The notes under the pieces were generated by a model. The model saw only the letters and a list, made by a program, of their open reading frames with translations. It searched no databases and was not told the origin of the DNA. Below, piece after piece: positions 7,312 through 16,486 of a stretch of DNA of 41,861 nt. The translations under genes were made by a program, and so were the position numbers. The first letter of the stretch is position 1. Each line of letters begins with the position of its first letter. This stretch comes from Dokdonella immobilis (lineage in GTDB: Bacteria; Pseudomonadota; Gammaproteobacteria; Xanthomonadales; Rhodanobacteraceae), in contig NZ_FOVF01000037.1 of the NCBI RefSeq assembly GCF_900115085.1, positions 1 through 41,861 on the forward strand. The letters run 5' to 3'.

Positions 7312-7698
7312 ATGCGAATCCAGAAGAACGATGTCCCCGTTCGAATCAATGTCCCGGGCGCAATTGCTCGCCAGCAGACGAACTTCGGTGATGCCTCAGG
7401 CTACGGAAAAATCAGCGGCGAATACTTTTCGCTGGGCGCAGGCACCGATATCGCGCCCTTGCTCCAGGGCCTCGATGGCGACCTCTGCCAGGCACCGCAT
7501 TGGGGCTACATGCTGCAAGGAAAGCTGATCGTGACCTACGCCGACGGCGAGGAGGAGCCTGTCAGCGGGGGAGATCTTTTCTACTGGCGCCCGGGTCATA
7601 CAGTGAAAGTCGACGAAGATGCCGAAGTGGTCCTGTTCAGCCCGCAGCACGAACATAGCCGCGTAATCAATCATATGCTCGGAAAGATGGGCGGCTGA
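7312..7698 (+). CDS. Small single-domain cupin protein
   Basis: The 128-residue product has the cupin beta-barrel pattern: HWGYMLQGKLIVTYADGEEE for the first conserved motif and GGDLFYWRPGHTVKVDEDAE for the second. The first motif has a single clear histidine rather than the full HxH...E...H set, so metal binding is uncertain. ATG at 7312 is well supported by GAGGAG about nine bases upstream. It follows the TetR gene on the same strand and is closed by a strong terminator. A role in detoxification or small-molecule binding controlled by that repressor is inference. Confidence 0.8.
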   Translation: MRIQKNDVPVRINVPGAIARQQTNFGDASGYGKISGEYFSLGAGTDIAPLLQGLDGDLCQAPHWGYMLQGKLIVTYADGEEEPVSGGDLFYWRPGHTVKVDEDAEVVLFSPQHEHSRVINHMLGKMGG

Positions 7699-7711
7699 AC
7701 GCTGCAAAGGG

Positions 7712-7732
7712 GCCGGCGTTGCCGGCTTTTTT
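7712..7732 (+). terminator. Intrinsic terminator after the cupin gene
   Basis: GCCGGC-GTT-GCCGGC forms a tight 6-bp GC hairpin at 7712-7726 followed directly by six T. It begins 13 bases after the cupin stop codon and closes the TetR-cupin unit. Confidence 0.85.
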
Positions 7733-7885
7733 GCACGACAACCCCGCTGACAACCGCCTACCGGCAATAGCGGGGATTCGCACAACGCAAGGCCGATGCC
7801 TTGCCGGGAGCGATGATGCATGGAATCGAGCGGACGTCGACTGCCTGCTGATCCTTGCGCACGCCCGTCCGCTTCACGCTGCCGG

Positions 7886-8821
7886 TCACGCGGCCGGCGC
7901 GATGAGCATGCCCCGACGTCGTGCCGTGCGCAGCAACAGGAAGACCGCAATCGTCGCCGACAGGATCACCAGCACCGAACTCTCGGGCCCGAATATCCCG
8001 CCCGTCAGCCAGTCGGCCCCGGCATAGCGGCTTTCGAGGGGCGCCATGGCTCGCCAATCTTCGATACCGGAAAGCGGCACGCCGCTGAGCAGGATCGTGA
8101 AATTCCATGCGGCGTGATTGGCGGCCACTACCCACAGGTTGCGTGTGAGGATGAACACGCCGGCCCAGAGCAGGCCGAGCACGATCACCGACACGAGCAT
8201 GGTCGTTGCATCGAGCCTTCCGCCTCCGGTGACGTTTTCCAGATGCGGAACAGCGAATACCACCGCCTGCACCGGCAGCGCGAAAGCCGTTCCCCAGGCA
8301 CGCTCCAGCACCCGGAACAGCAGGCACCGATAGACCAGTTCTTCGAGCATGGCTGCAATTCCGATCAGGGCCGCTGCGCCGAACAGCGCCGCCGAAGGAC
8401 CGCGATAGTGGACCAGTTCGTAGGCGCCAATCGCGAACAGCAGCAGCATAGGAAGTGCGATGAGGGCAGCGCCACCAACGCCCCATGCGAGCAGGCTGAG
8501 CGGCTGCAACCGCAACTCGGTAGCGTCGCGCTTTTCGTGCCAGTGCACGTAGGCCCAATAGCCTGCGATCGCGGCCGTGAAGATGCCCGCGCGCCGGATC
8601 ATGCTGAGCGTCTCGAGGCTCGGATGAGCCGTCGCATCGATCAGCGGAAGCAGGCCCTGCCGGAAGACCACGATCGCTCCGAGAACCATTGCTCCGCCGA
8701 GCAGCAGCGAACCGAGCATTCGTACGGTTGCGCGAACATGCCTCCATGCGCGGGTTGTCTGCTTTGGCGTGACGGCGTGGATTGGATCCGCACGTTCGGG
8801 CGGCGTGGTGTCGTTTCTCAT
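7886..8821 (-). CDS. CPBP-family intramembrane metalloprotease
   Basis: From the ATG at 8821 the protein has 311 residues and about seven to eight hydrophobic helices. The three CPBP/Abi motifs are present: EELVYRCLLF (E160, E161, R165), FAVPH (H193) and NHAAWN (H236, N240). These residues form the metal site of the Rce1-like glutamic/metallo membrane proteases. A longer frame starts at 9088, but the added 89 residues are Arg/Ser-rich and unlike the family. Substrates of bacterial CPBP proteins are mostly unknown; some mature peptides or act in self-immunity to bacteriocins, but no bacteriocin gene is visible nearby. It is transcribed convergently with the cupin unit. Confidence 0.88.
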   Translation of the reverse strand: MRNDTTPPERADPIHAVTPKQTTRAWRHVRATVRMLGSLLLGGAMVLGAIVVFRQGLLPLIDATAHPSLETLSMIRRAGIFTAAIAGYWAYVHWHEKRDATELRLQPLSLLAWGVGGAALIALPMLLLFAIGAYELVHYRGPSAALFGAAALIGIAAMLEELVYRCLLFRVLERAWGTAFALPVQAVVFAVPHLENVTGGGRLDATTMLVSVIVLGLLWAGVFILTRNLWVVAANHAAWNFTILLSGVPLSGIEDWRAMAPLESRYAGADWLTGGIFGPESSVLVILSATIAVFLLLRTARRRGMLIAPAA

Positions 8822-9548
8822 GTGGACCCTGCTCAAGAGCGGACCTGCGAAGGCTCGCGAAGAATCGTACGCACCACCGACCCGGATGCGCGCTTTCGAG
8901 CACTCTGACGAAGACGAGCACGGATTCTCCGATACTCGCGCCTGCAAGCGACGCGCTCCCGCGAAGCCGACCATGCTCCGCATGCTGAGATACATCCCAT
9001 GCGCCGCGGGTTGCGTGCCCGATGGTTTGATCGGCCCTGCTGGCCGATCATGCAGGGATTCCGGTCGTGCGCAACGACCCGGACACACATCCTGTCATTC
9101 GGGACGGTCCGGTTGTGTTGGGTCAGGCTGCGTGCGGTCGCCGCTGCCGCCGAGCCGACACGATGCACTTGAACCCGCCCTGCCCCATGCGCGGCTATCA
9201 CCGGGAGAACGGCGCTGGAGCGGGACAACGATCCGGGCTTCTCCGCAACATCCACCCGGAAAGGCGAGGCGTTCGGGCAGTTCCGACGAACCCGTCCAGA
9301 TCCGACCGCGCCGGAGTTCGCAGGAAGTGCCCATCGAGGCACCCGGCGGTCAACTGCTCCCGCTCGGACAGCGGGAGTTCGGGATCTACCGCCTCCCGAT
9401 GCGCTTCCCGATGGGGCGGGGCCAAGAGGCTTGCTACCCAATGCGTGCCGCCTGCACTCAAGGAGCGTCTGAACCTCCTTGAGACCGATTTCAGCGAGGT
9501 TCATCGCGATGCGATGAAATAGCCGCATGCGAACCAGCGAAGCAGACC
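8822..9548. other. 727-base gap without a recognised gene
   Basis: The gap lies between divergent genes, the CPBP protease (minus) and the lipid kinase (plus). Several open frames overlap here on both strands (for example 9067-9522 plus and 8833-9528 minus). All give Arg/Ser/Pro-rich translations without recognisable motifs, and none has both a good start and an RBS. I see no RNA gene or repeat. Confidence 0.5.
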
Positions 9549-10499
9549 ATGGGTGAGCCGCAAGAGGGGCTCGAATTCGTCATCGTGCTCAACGATGCGT
9601 CGGGCCGCGATTCCGATCAGGACCTGCCCGCACGCATCCGGGCCTGGCTCGGGGAGCGCGGACATCGTGTGCGCGTGCATGGGCTTGATCGGGATGGTGA
9701 TGTCGTCTCGGCCTGCAAGGCTGCCGCCAAAGATGCCAGGCAGCGCAGTGCGATCCTGGTCGCCTGCGGCGGCGACGGCACGATCAATGCCGTTGCGCGG
9801 GAGGCCCTCGATGCTGGGGTGCCGCTGGGCCTGCTGCCGCGCGGGACATTCAACTACTTCGGCCGGGCCCATGGCATTCCATCGGACCTCGAGCCGGCGC
9901 TCGAGATCCTCGTGCGTGAGCCGGCGCGACCGGCCCAGGTCGGGCTCGTCAATGGCCGCCCGTTTCTCGTCAACGCCAGCATCGGCCTTTATCCGGAGCT
10001 GCTCGAAGACCGCGAAGGATGGAAGCGCCGCATCGGGCGGCACCGCGCGGTCGCGATTATTTCCGGGCTCCATACGCTCCTGCGCGATCATCGACTGTGG
10101 TCGATCGAGATCGACGACGGTTCCGGCCGGCGCCGCTTGCGCACGCCGACTCTCGTGGTCGGCAACAATCCTCTGCAGTTCGCGCGCCTCGGGATCGACG
10201 GCGCGGAGCGGATCGGGCGCGACGCGCTGGCTGCCGTGACCCTGCGCGCGATCGGCAAACTCGGCCTGCTTGGACTGACCCTGCGCGGCGCGCTCGGTCG
10301 TCTCGGCGAGGCCGATGATGTCTCGATCCGTCTGGTCCGATCGCTTTCGGTTTCGCTGGGCCGCCCTGGTCGACGCGTCAAGGTGGCACTCGACGGCGAA
10401 ATCACGCGAATGCGCACGCCGCTCGAATTCTCGATCGCGAAGCGACCGTTGCTGGTGCGGGCGCCCCATCCGGCGACCAGCGGGGACGATCCCGGATGA
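9549..10499 (+). CDS. Diacylglycerol/lipid kinase family protein (DAGK catalytic domain)
   Basis: The 316-residue protein has the DAGK_cat layout of the YegS/DgkB/sphingosine-kinase superfamily: FVIVLNDASGR near the N-terminus, the nucleotide-binding CGGDGTIN at 73-80, and LGLLPRGTFNYFGR around 92-105. The family usually has GTxNDFAR; here Asp is replaced by Tyr (GTFNYFG), a variant in the loop that contacts the nucleotide and lipid. A C-terminal beta-sandwich follows, with VNGRPFLVNASIGLYPE at its start. It probably phosphorylates a lipid headgroup or diacylglycerol at the inner membrane; the precise lipid cannot be named. The stop codon overlaps the start of the metallophosphoesterase gene (ATGA), so the two are translationally coupled. 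Confidence 0.88.
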   Translation: MGEPQEGLEFVIVLNDASGRDSDQDLPARIRAWLGERGHRVRVHGLDRDGDVVSACKAAAKDARQRSAILVACGGDGTINAVAREALDAGVPLGLLPRGTFNYFGRAHGIPSDLEPALEILVREPARPAQVGLVNGRPFLVNASIGLYPELLEDREGWKRRIGRHRAVAIISGLHTLLRDHRLWSIEIDDGSGRRRLRTPTLVVGNNPLQFARLGIDGAERIGRDALAAVTLRAIGKLGLLGLTLRGALGRLGEADDVSIRLVRSLSVSLGRPGRRVKVALDGEITRMRTPLEFSIAKRPLLVRAPHPATSGDDPG

Positions 10500-11341
10500 G
10501 GTCGTTCATTCACATGTCCGACACGCACTTCGGCACCGAGGATCCGTCTGTCGTCGAGGCTCTGGTCTCTCTTGTCGCCGCACAACGGCCCGGTCTCGTC
10601 GTGCTCAGTGGCGACGTGACGCAGCGCGCGCGTCGCGGCCAGTTCGAAGCAGCGCAACGCTTCCTGGACCGGCTCGGGCTGCCGACACTCGTGGTCGCCG
10701 GCAACCATGACATACCGCTGTTCAACCTCGTCGCACGCTGGCGCAGCCCGTACGCAGGATTCCGTCGCGCTTTCGGCGACGGTCTCGAACCGGTCCATCG
10801 GGCGCCGGGCCTGCACGTGGTCGGCGTCGATTCGACGACGCCGTGGCGTCACAAGGACGGTGAACTCGATGCGGCGACGATCCGGCGCGCCTGCGAGCGG
10901 CTCGAGGCCTCCGAACCCGGTGTCGTGCGCGTGGTCGTCATGCACCACCCGCTGCTCGCCATCACCGACTCCGACCTTGCGAACCTCGCCCATGGCCATC
11001 GCGAGGCTCTCGGCGCATTCCGTGATTGCGGGGTCGATCTGCTCCTCGGCGGACATATCCACCTGCCCTACGTGCGCCAGGCCCCGGGCCCCGCGCTCGA
11101 TCCCGAGCGACCGTTGTGGATCGTCCAAGCCGGCACGGCCGTCTCGAGGCGAACCCGCGACGGGCATCCAAACTCCGTCCACATCGTCCGCTATGATGCC
11201 GAGCGCTGCCGCGTGGTCGTCGTCGAGCAATGGGACCACGATGCCAGCGAGGGCCGGTTCACTCTGGTGCGCTGCGTGCCGATGACACGGGACAGGAATG
11301 CACGCGGTTCGCTTGGCGGAGCGACGGCGGCCGACGTTTAG
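10496..11341 (+). CDS. Calcineurin-like metallophosphoesterase (CpdA/YfcE-type)
   Basis: All five metal-binding blocks of class III phosphodiesterases are present in this 281-residue protein: MSDTHFG (D9, H11), SGDVTQ (D40), GNHD (N70, H71, D72), VMHHP, and GGHIH near 188-192. The sequence is closest in style to CpdA-like cyclic nucleotide phosphodiesterases and related enzymes, but the motifs alone do not fix the substrate. The start ATG overlaps the stop of the lipid kinase (ATGA). That coupling suggests the pair acts on connected phospholipid or phosphodiester substrates. Confidence 0.88.
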   Translation: MRSFIHMSDTHFGTEDPSVVEALVSLVAAQRPGLVVLSGDVTQRARRGQFEAAQRFLDRLGLPTLVVAGNHDIPLFNLVARWRSPYAGFRRAFGDGLEPVHRAPGLHVVGVDSTTPWRHKDGELDAATIRRACERLEASEPGVVRVVVMHHPLLAITDSDLANLAHGHREALGAFRDCGVDLLLGGHIHLPYVRQAPGPALDPERPLWIVQAGTAVSRRTRDGHPNSVHIVRYDAERCRVVVVEQWDHDASEGRFTLVRCVPMTRDRNARGSLGGATAADV

Positions 11342-11675
11342 ACGCCCCGATCCCGCGGCTCCTGCGAAGCGCCACTCCTGCCAAGCGTCCCTTGTCCTCG
11401 ATTCCTGGGCAGAGTCGAGGTCCACGGATTGGCATTGGGACCTCCCCGCTGGTGTCCGTTCATCCGTCGACAGGCCGTGGACGAACGCGCCTGTGACGAG
11501 CGGTGGAATCGGCGCCCGGATGGCCAGCACGTTGGGGGATCCTGGAACCCGTACCCACCTCGGATCGGTGGGGTGACCATGGTCAGGAAATGGGCAGTGC
11601 CCTGGTTGCGCCTGTCCCTTTCCGGGATGCAATAATCGAAATTCATCCATTCGCCCTTCGCTGCGGAATGCGCTC
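11342..11675. other. Intergenic stretch, nothing recognised
   Basis: This 334-base gap between two plus-strand genes should hold the promoter of the TauE/SafE-type gene. I see no convincing promoter, terminator hairpin or repeat, and the minus-strand frames across it look like shadow translation. Confidence 0.45.
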
Positions 11676-12803
11676 TTGAATCGACCTCGCTCGCGTCTCT
11701 GGATCTGGTTTGGCTGGCTGATTCTGTTCTATTCCGTTTGGGCCTGGCTCGTTTTCGTCGAGGGCGGTTGGCCGGTCGCCAAGGCCCATTGGCCGATGGC
11801 CATGGCGATGGCATTCGGCAGCTATGTCGCCGGTTCGACGCCCATGGGTGGCGGTACCGTGGGTTTCCCCGTCCTCGTGCTGTTTTTCGAACAGCCTGCC
11901 ACGCTCGGGCGCGATTTCAGCTTTGCCGTGCAGGCCATCGGCATGACCAGTGCCAGTATCTTCATCATGGCGCGACGCCAGCCGCTGGCCTGGGTCATGT
12001 TGAAGGGAGCGGCCCTGGGTTCCCTGGTCGGAACGATTTTCGGCATCCTCTTCATCGCGCCGCTGGTGCCATCGCTGTGGATCAAGGTGCTCTTTGCCGT
12101 GGTGTGGGCCAGTTTTGGCGTGCTGCACCTGTACAGAATTGGCGAAATAGCTTCGCATTCCGGAATGACGAGCCCCGGTGAGCAATGGGACTTCCGGGTC
12201 GGTCTCGTCGTCGGCCTGCTGTCCGGGGCTACCGTAGCGGCCGTCACCGGGGTCGGCATCGACATGGTGCTCTATGCGGCGCTCGTCCTGTTGTGCCGCG
12301 CCGACCTGAAGATTGCGATCCCGACCTCGGTGGTCATCATGGCCTTCACCTCGTTGATCGGGATCGCCTTCAAGAACATGTTCACCGGCGTCGAGGCTGG
12401 CGTCTACGAGAACTGGCTGGCTGCGGCGCCGGTCGTGGCCCTCGGCGCCCCGCTCGGCGCCTTCGCGGTTGGGCTGATCGGGCGCAAACCGACACTCCTG
12501 TTCGTCGCCGTCCTCTGCGTGGGTCAATTCGTCTGGACCTGCTACGCGGAACGCATGGCCCTCGGCGGCATGGGCATGGCACTGGCCGTGGCCGCCGTGG
12601 TGCTGGCCTTGTTCGGGCTCGAGCGTCTTCGGGCCTGGGGGAAGGTTCTCGGCAGGGAATCGCCCGGACGCGCGCCACATTTCATTTCGGACCTCGATGC
12701 GCCCCACGCCATGCTGGCGGATACCGAAAAAGGCAGTGCCGTGAAAGCTCCGGCAGACGCAACCGCAACCGGAACGCCCACGAAGTGCGCCGCTGAGCCT
12801 TGA
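11676..12803 (+). CDS. TauE/SafE-family membrane transporter
   Basis: The 375-residue protein has eight or so hydrophobic helices in two halves. The first half carries the family signature SYVAGSTPMGGGTVGFPVLVL and the second VGLLSGATVAAVTGVGIDMVLY. TauE/SafE proteins export sulfite or small organosulfur or carboxylate anions. The first codon is TTG at 11676; no in-frame ATG lies upstream before a stop, and the first helix begins almost at once, so this start is plausible. The last 60 residues are hydrophilic and low in complexity. No sulfur-metabolism gene lies next to it, so the substrate is open. Confidence 0.87.
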   Translation: MNRPRSRLWIWFGWLILFYSVWAWLVFVEGGWPVAKAHWPMAMAMAFGSYVAGSTPMGGGTVGFPVLVLFFEQPATLGRDFSFAVQAIGMTSASIFIMARRQPLAWVMLKGAALGSLVGTIFGILFIAPLVPSLWIKVLFAVVWASFGVLHLYRIGEIASHSGMTSPGEQWDFRVGLVVGLLSGATVAAVTGVGIDMVLYAALVLLCRADLKIAIPTSVVIMAFTSLIGIAFKNMFTGVEAGVYENWLAAAPVVALGAPLGAFAVGLIGRKPTLLFVAVLCVGQFVWTCYAERMALGGMGMALAVAAVVLALFGLERLRAWGKVLGRESPGRAPHFISDLDAPHAMLADTEKGSAVKAPADATATGTPTKCAAEP

Positions 12804-13089
12804 TCGGGACACCGGAGCGAGCGCGAGCGCAACCGGCGCAGCCACGCAATATCCACACCGTGACCCGGGGTCGGTCGACGGCGGAGACGGGCTCCAGGAA
12901 GTCTGCGACTCGGAGCGCGGGGAATCGACGGAATCATGGATGTCCCACTTCCCGCAATTCCCGGGATGGCTCCCGCCATCAGACCAGGCACCCGGCTTCG
13001 CGGATGACGCGCCACTGACCAATGGGACATGGCGCCGCTCGCTCCGGGTGCTATGAAAGCTGCCGGGTCGCAAATGAGGTCCTGCCGCC

Positions 13090-15159
13090 GTGCCGAACAT
13101 CACCCGCCGACAATTCCTGGCCGTTGCCGCCGCGATCGGAGCAGAGCTGGCCTGGAGCCGCCAGGCCCCGGCCGCTTCGAAAGTGACGTGGCATGAGCGG
13201 CGCGATCTGTATGCCGAAGGCGTGGCCTCCGCCGAGCCGGATTCCGACAGCGTGATCCTGTGGACGCGGCGGCCATTCGCGAATGCCGAGCGCGGGCGTC
13301 TCACCGTGGAAGTGGCCGAGGACGCCGCGTTCACGCGCGTGTTGAGCCAACGAGCGGTCACGGTGCTGGCGGAATCGGACTGGACCTGCCGCGTGCTCGC
13401 GGCGGGCCTCGCGCCGGCGACGGAATACTGGTATCGCTTCACCGACGATGAAGGCAACGGCAGTCGTATTGGCCGAACCCTCACGGCACCGCGTGAGCGC
13501 GACGGGCGCCCGGTCCGCTTCGCCTTCGTCTCGTGCCAGTCGGTCAACGAGGGTGCGCAGAACGCCTACCGCCGCATGATCCACGAAGACGAAAAGGCGC
13601 CACGTTCCGCGCAGCTTGGTTTCGTCCTGCATCTGGGCGACTTCATCTACGAGGTCGTGGAGTACCCCGACGAGATCAAGACCCGCTACGACCGCACCAT
13701 CTACGACATTGGCCGCATTCCGGATTCGCGCAAGGTCCTGGATTTCCATGTACCGACCACGCTCGAGGGGTATCGCCACGTCTACCGCGCCTACCTGCGC
13801 GATCCGGACATCCAGGATGCGCGCGCACGTTTCCCGTTCGTCTGCATGTGGGACAACCACGAGTTCTCCTGGCTGGGCTGGCAAGGCCACATCCGCTATC
13901 CGGGAGAAGCCGAACCGGCGCAGGCGCTGAAGGTGGCGGCCAACCAGGCCTGGTTCGAGTACATTCCGGCGCGCATCAAGAAGGCCTCGGGACCGGGGCT
14001 CGATCGCTTCGACGCGCCGAAGGTCGTCAACGCGCCGATCGAGACCTACGACGAGAACGGCCTCGGCGTCGAGCCGAACAACCTCAAGGCCATCGAAAGC
14101 CTGATCGCCTATCGCGCCTATCGCTATGGCCGGCACGTCGAACTCGTCATCACCGATCGCTTCAGCTTCCGTATGCGCGATCCGACCGACCGACCGGAAG
14201 CCTCGACCCTGGGCAGTGCGGATTTCCTCGGCATGTTTCCCGAGGAAGCCATGCGCATCATCGACGGCGGCAGGGCCTACGCGGATGGCAAACCGCCGCA
14301 AAACCTGTCGGACGGAATCGTCAGCATCCCCAACTTCCGCAAGGATGAAGCGCCGGTCACGATTCTCGGCAAGACGCAGAAAGCCTGGTTCAAGAAGACG
14401 CTCGCCCACTCACGGGCGACCTGGAAGATCTGGGCGGCGACCGGCGGCACGCTGGACTGGCGCGCCGATCCGCAGAACCTTCCGGAGGGCCTCGGCAAAC
14501 CCTGGCCGGTCAGCGGCTATGCCGGATTCGGCGGCGACGACTTCGGCACGGCCTACCACGAACGCGCCGAACTGTACGACTTCGTCCGCGATCAGCGCAT
14601 CACCGGTTTCGCCGTCGTGTCGGGGGATCGTCACAGCTTCTGGGCCGGCTATGCCGCCAAGGCCCTGCCGCCAAGGGACTTCGAGCCGGTCGGCATCGCC
14701 TTTGTCACCGGGTCGATATCGGCGCCCGGCATGGTCGAAGCGCAGGAGCACAAACTGAGGAAGGATCATCCGCTGCGGCCGTTGTTCCTGGCCGAGGCAC
14801 CCGGCCAGCAGCGCACGCAGGCGACGGTCAACCTGACCTTGCACCGCGGTGTGCGCAGTGCGCTCGAGTACGCAAAGTCCGGCGACCTCGCCGCCGCCAA
14901 GGCGCTGACCAATCCGGACCTGTCGCCGCATCTCGAATTCATCGACATGGGCGGCCATGGCTATTCCGTGGTCAGCGCATCCGCCGAAGCCATGCAGACC
15001 GAGTTCGTCTGCATACCACGCCCCATTCGCCGCTCGACATCGCCCGACGGGGGCGAACTGCGCTATCGGGTCGTACACACGGCAAACCTCTGGAAAAGCG
15101 GAGAAAAACCCCGGCTCGAACAGAAGGTGCTCGAAGGCGATGCGGAGTTGTCGACCTGA
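13090..15159 (+). CDS. phoD: Tat-exported PhoD-like alkaline phosphatase/phosphodiesterase
   Basis: The 689-residue product starts at GTG with a twin-arginine signal, NITRRQFLAVAAAIGAEL, and a cleavage region near APAAS. A fibronectin-like N-terminal domain (about 40-145) is followed by the PhoD metallophosphatase core: FAFVSCQSVNEG, HLGDFIYE with the first metal Asp, WDNHEFS, and VVSGDRHSFWAGY. These are the Fe/Ca-binding blocks of the PhoD family, which releases phosphate from mono- and diesters and teichoic acids outside the cytoplasm. It is longer than B. subtilis PhoD because of an extended C-terminus. Neighbours show no pho-regulon gene, and I saw no clear Pho box upstream. Confidence 0.9.
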   Translation: MPNITRRQFLAVAAAIGAELAWSRQAPAASKVTWHERRDLYAEGVASAEPDSDSVILWTRRPFANAERGRLTVEVAEDAAFTRVLSQRAVTVLAESDWTCRVLAAGLAPATEYWYRFTDDEGNGSRIGRTLTAPRERDGRPVRFAFVSCQSVNEGAQNAYRRMIHEDEKAPRSAQLGFVLHLGDFIYEVVEYPDEIKTRYDRTIYDIGRIPDSRKVLDFHVPTTLEGYRHVYRAYLRDPDIQDARARFPFVCMWDNHEFSWLGWQGHIRYPGEAEPAQALKVAANQAWFEYIPARIKKASGPGLDRFDAPKVVNAPIETYDENGLGVEPNNLKAIESLIAYRAYRYGRHVELVITDRFSFRMRDPTDRPEASTLGSADFLGMFPEEAMRIIDGGRAYADGKPPQNLSDGIVSIPNFRKDEAPVTILGKTQKAWFKKTLAHSRATWKIWAATGGTLDWRADPQNLPEGLGKPWPVSGYAGFGGDDFGTAYHERAELYDFVRDQRITGFAVVSGDRHSFWAGYAAKALPPRDFEPVGIAFVTGSISAPGMVEAQEHKLRKDHPLRPLFLAEAPGQQRTQATVNLTLHRGVRSALEYAKSGDLAAAKALTNPDLSPHLEFIDMGGHGYSVVSASAEAMQTEFVCIPRPIRRSTSPDGGELRYRVVHTANLWKSGEKPRLEQKVLEGDAELST

Positions 15160-15210
15160 GGCATCGATGAGAGCCGGCAGGCCGGCATCGTCACGGCGGG
15201 ACGACTGGTT

Positions 15211-15381
15211 CTAGAGCACAGCCACGCCGAACACGATGGCAAGCACGGCCAGCGCGAGCAGGGCGAGGAAGATCATGAAGATGATCTTGGCGATGCCGGC
15301 GGTGGCACCGGAGATTCCGGAGAATCCGAGCGCACCGGAGATCAGCGAGATGATTCCGAAAATGATGGCCAACTTGAGCAT
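15211..15381 (-). CDS. DUF1328 small membrane protein (YtjA-like)
   Basis: The 56-residue peptide [20 protein letters not shown]... consists of two hydrophobic helices with the G-rich turn [20 protein letters not shown] that defines DUF1328. An AAAGGGAG ribosome site eight bases before the ATG at 15381 decides this start over a longer frame beginning at 15525. Members are abundant, stress-responsive inner-membrane peptides of unknown molecular role. The gene is convergent with phoD, and the stop codons are about 50 bases apart. Confidence 0.9.
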   Translation of the reverse strand: MLKLAIIFGIISLISGALGFSGISGATAGIAKIIFMIFLALLALAVLAIVFGVAVL

Positions 15382-15488
15382 GTAGAGAACTCCCTTTGAA
15401 TGGCGGCATGCGTGCGACGACGGCTGCCGGGGCGCGAATCTGGAACTTCTTCCAGCGTCGCGACGAGATGTGCAGGGATTCTTACATG

Positions 15489-15515
15489 GCAAAACGGTGT
15501 GGGAAGCCGTTTTGC
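15489..15515 (-). terminator. Hairpin between sulfotransferase-like and DUF1328 genes
   Basis: GCAAAACGG (489-497) and CCGTTTTGC (507-515) form a perfect 9-bp stem with a 9-base loop. It lies about 120 bases after the sulfotransferase stop and before the DUF1328 gene, both on the minus strand. The T-run is inside the arm rather than after it, so termination is plausible but not certain. Confidence 0.5.
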
Positions 15516-15634
15516 TGGCAGTCATTCAGGTCTCGGCATGCAAACGACCACGGCATCCGCTCCGCGCAACGGACACACGGACATGCCGATGCCCAGCTCC
15601 GCGCTGCGCGGAATGAGTCGCGACTCCGTGCGAA

Positions 15635-16486
15635 CTATGCCAGCAAGGAATCGAAATCGGCGCTGGGGTAGTACGCGAGCCTGCGCCTCACGGCGGCGAC
15701 CTGTGCCTGGCTGAGGCGTTGCAAGCCTAGACCCGGTTCGCCGCTTCCACGGCTGATCGAACTCGATTCGCCAATGTGGTTCGCCCCCAGCAGGGCAGGA
15801 TCGAGCCGCGGTTCGATGCCGCCGATCTGCCGGACGATTCGCGAGATCTCGCCGTGCTTGTCCCGGAGGAGATCCTCGTAGCGAACGAAGACGGGATCGA
15901 TGACGTTCGCGCGGGCGTAGTTCTGCCACGACACGTGGAAGTTGAGGTACCAGGGCAGCGCAAAATCGATCACGAAGTCGATCAGGCGTTCGTCATCGAG
16001 ACCGGCAACGTCCTCGGTCAGCCATGCAAAGGAATAGCCGCTCATGCCCATCCCGAGTTCGGGCAGTTCGCATTTCCTGCGCAGGTCCCTGGCCAGGCTT
16101 TCGATCGAGTCGAACAGGTTCCTGGTCAGCAGGATCGGTCGAATGCCGAACAGGTTCAGCAATTGCACGTTGTGCGGCGTGCCCTTGGTATGCAACTGGC
16201 TGACCGCCCCGCAGGCCGTGGCCGTCACCAGCGCCGGCAGGTAAAGATCGTGCTCGTTACTCGAGTAGGCATAGCACAGCGGCATCAACGGCAGGTCCAG
16301 CGTTCGGGCGAGCACGCTGGCGAGAAACGTCGAGCCGGATTTGGGTGTCGCGATGACCGCGTAGACCGGATAGCGATCCGGCACGATGCTCTCGACCTGC
16401 GCTGCCGTGACCGCCTTTCGTTCGGCGGCATTGCCCAGCGTGGTGGCCACATAGGGCTCGAGATGGATCGGTTTTACGGGTTGCAC
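15635..16486 (-). CDS. Sulfotransferase-fold protein
   Basis: The 283-residue protein has the PAPS-binding P-loop TPKSGSTFLAS (K49-T53), the 3'-phosphate-binding segment LLTRNLFDSIESLARDL with Arg and Ser at the expected places, and FVRYEDLLRD. It therefore belongs to the sulfotransferase superfamily and probably moves sulfate from PAPS to an unknown acceptor. An in-frame TGA lies two codons upstream, so the GTG at 16486 is the first possible start; AAGGAG precedes it by about ten bases. No PAPS-synthesis, nodulation-type or glycan genes accompany it, so the acceptor cannot be guessed. Confidence 0.85.
   Translation of the reverse strand: MQPVKPIHLEPYVATTLGNAAERKAVTAAQVESIVPDRYPVYAVIATPKSGSTFLASVLARTLDLPLMPLCYAYSSNEHDLYLPALVTATACGAVSQLHTKGTPHNVQLLNLFGIRPILLTRNLFDSIESLARDLRRKCELPELGMGMSGYSFAWLTEDVAGLDDERLIDFVIDFALPWYLNFHVSWQNYARANVIDPVFVRYEDLLRDKHGEISRIVRQIGGIEPRLDPALLGANHIGESSSISRGSGEPGLGLQRLSQAQVAAVRRRLAYYPSADFDSLLA

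Noticed and set aside
8833-9528. Possible minus-strand gene of 231 residues in the 727-base gap
   Set aside because: Arg/Ser-rich, overlaps other equally poor frames on both strands, and has no good start.
12765-12785. Third copy of the ACCGGAACGCCCA motif
   Set aside because: It lies inside the 3' end of the TauE/SafE coding sequence and matches over only about 15 bases without the upstream repeats, so chance is likely.
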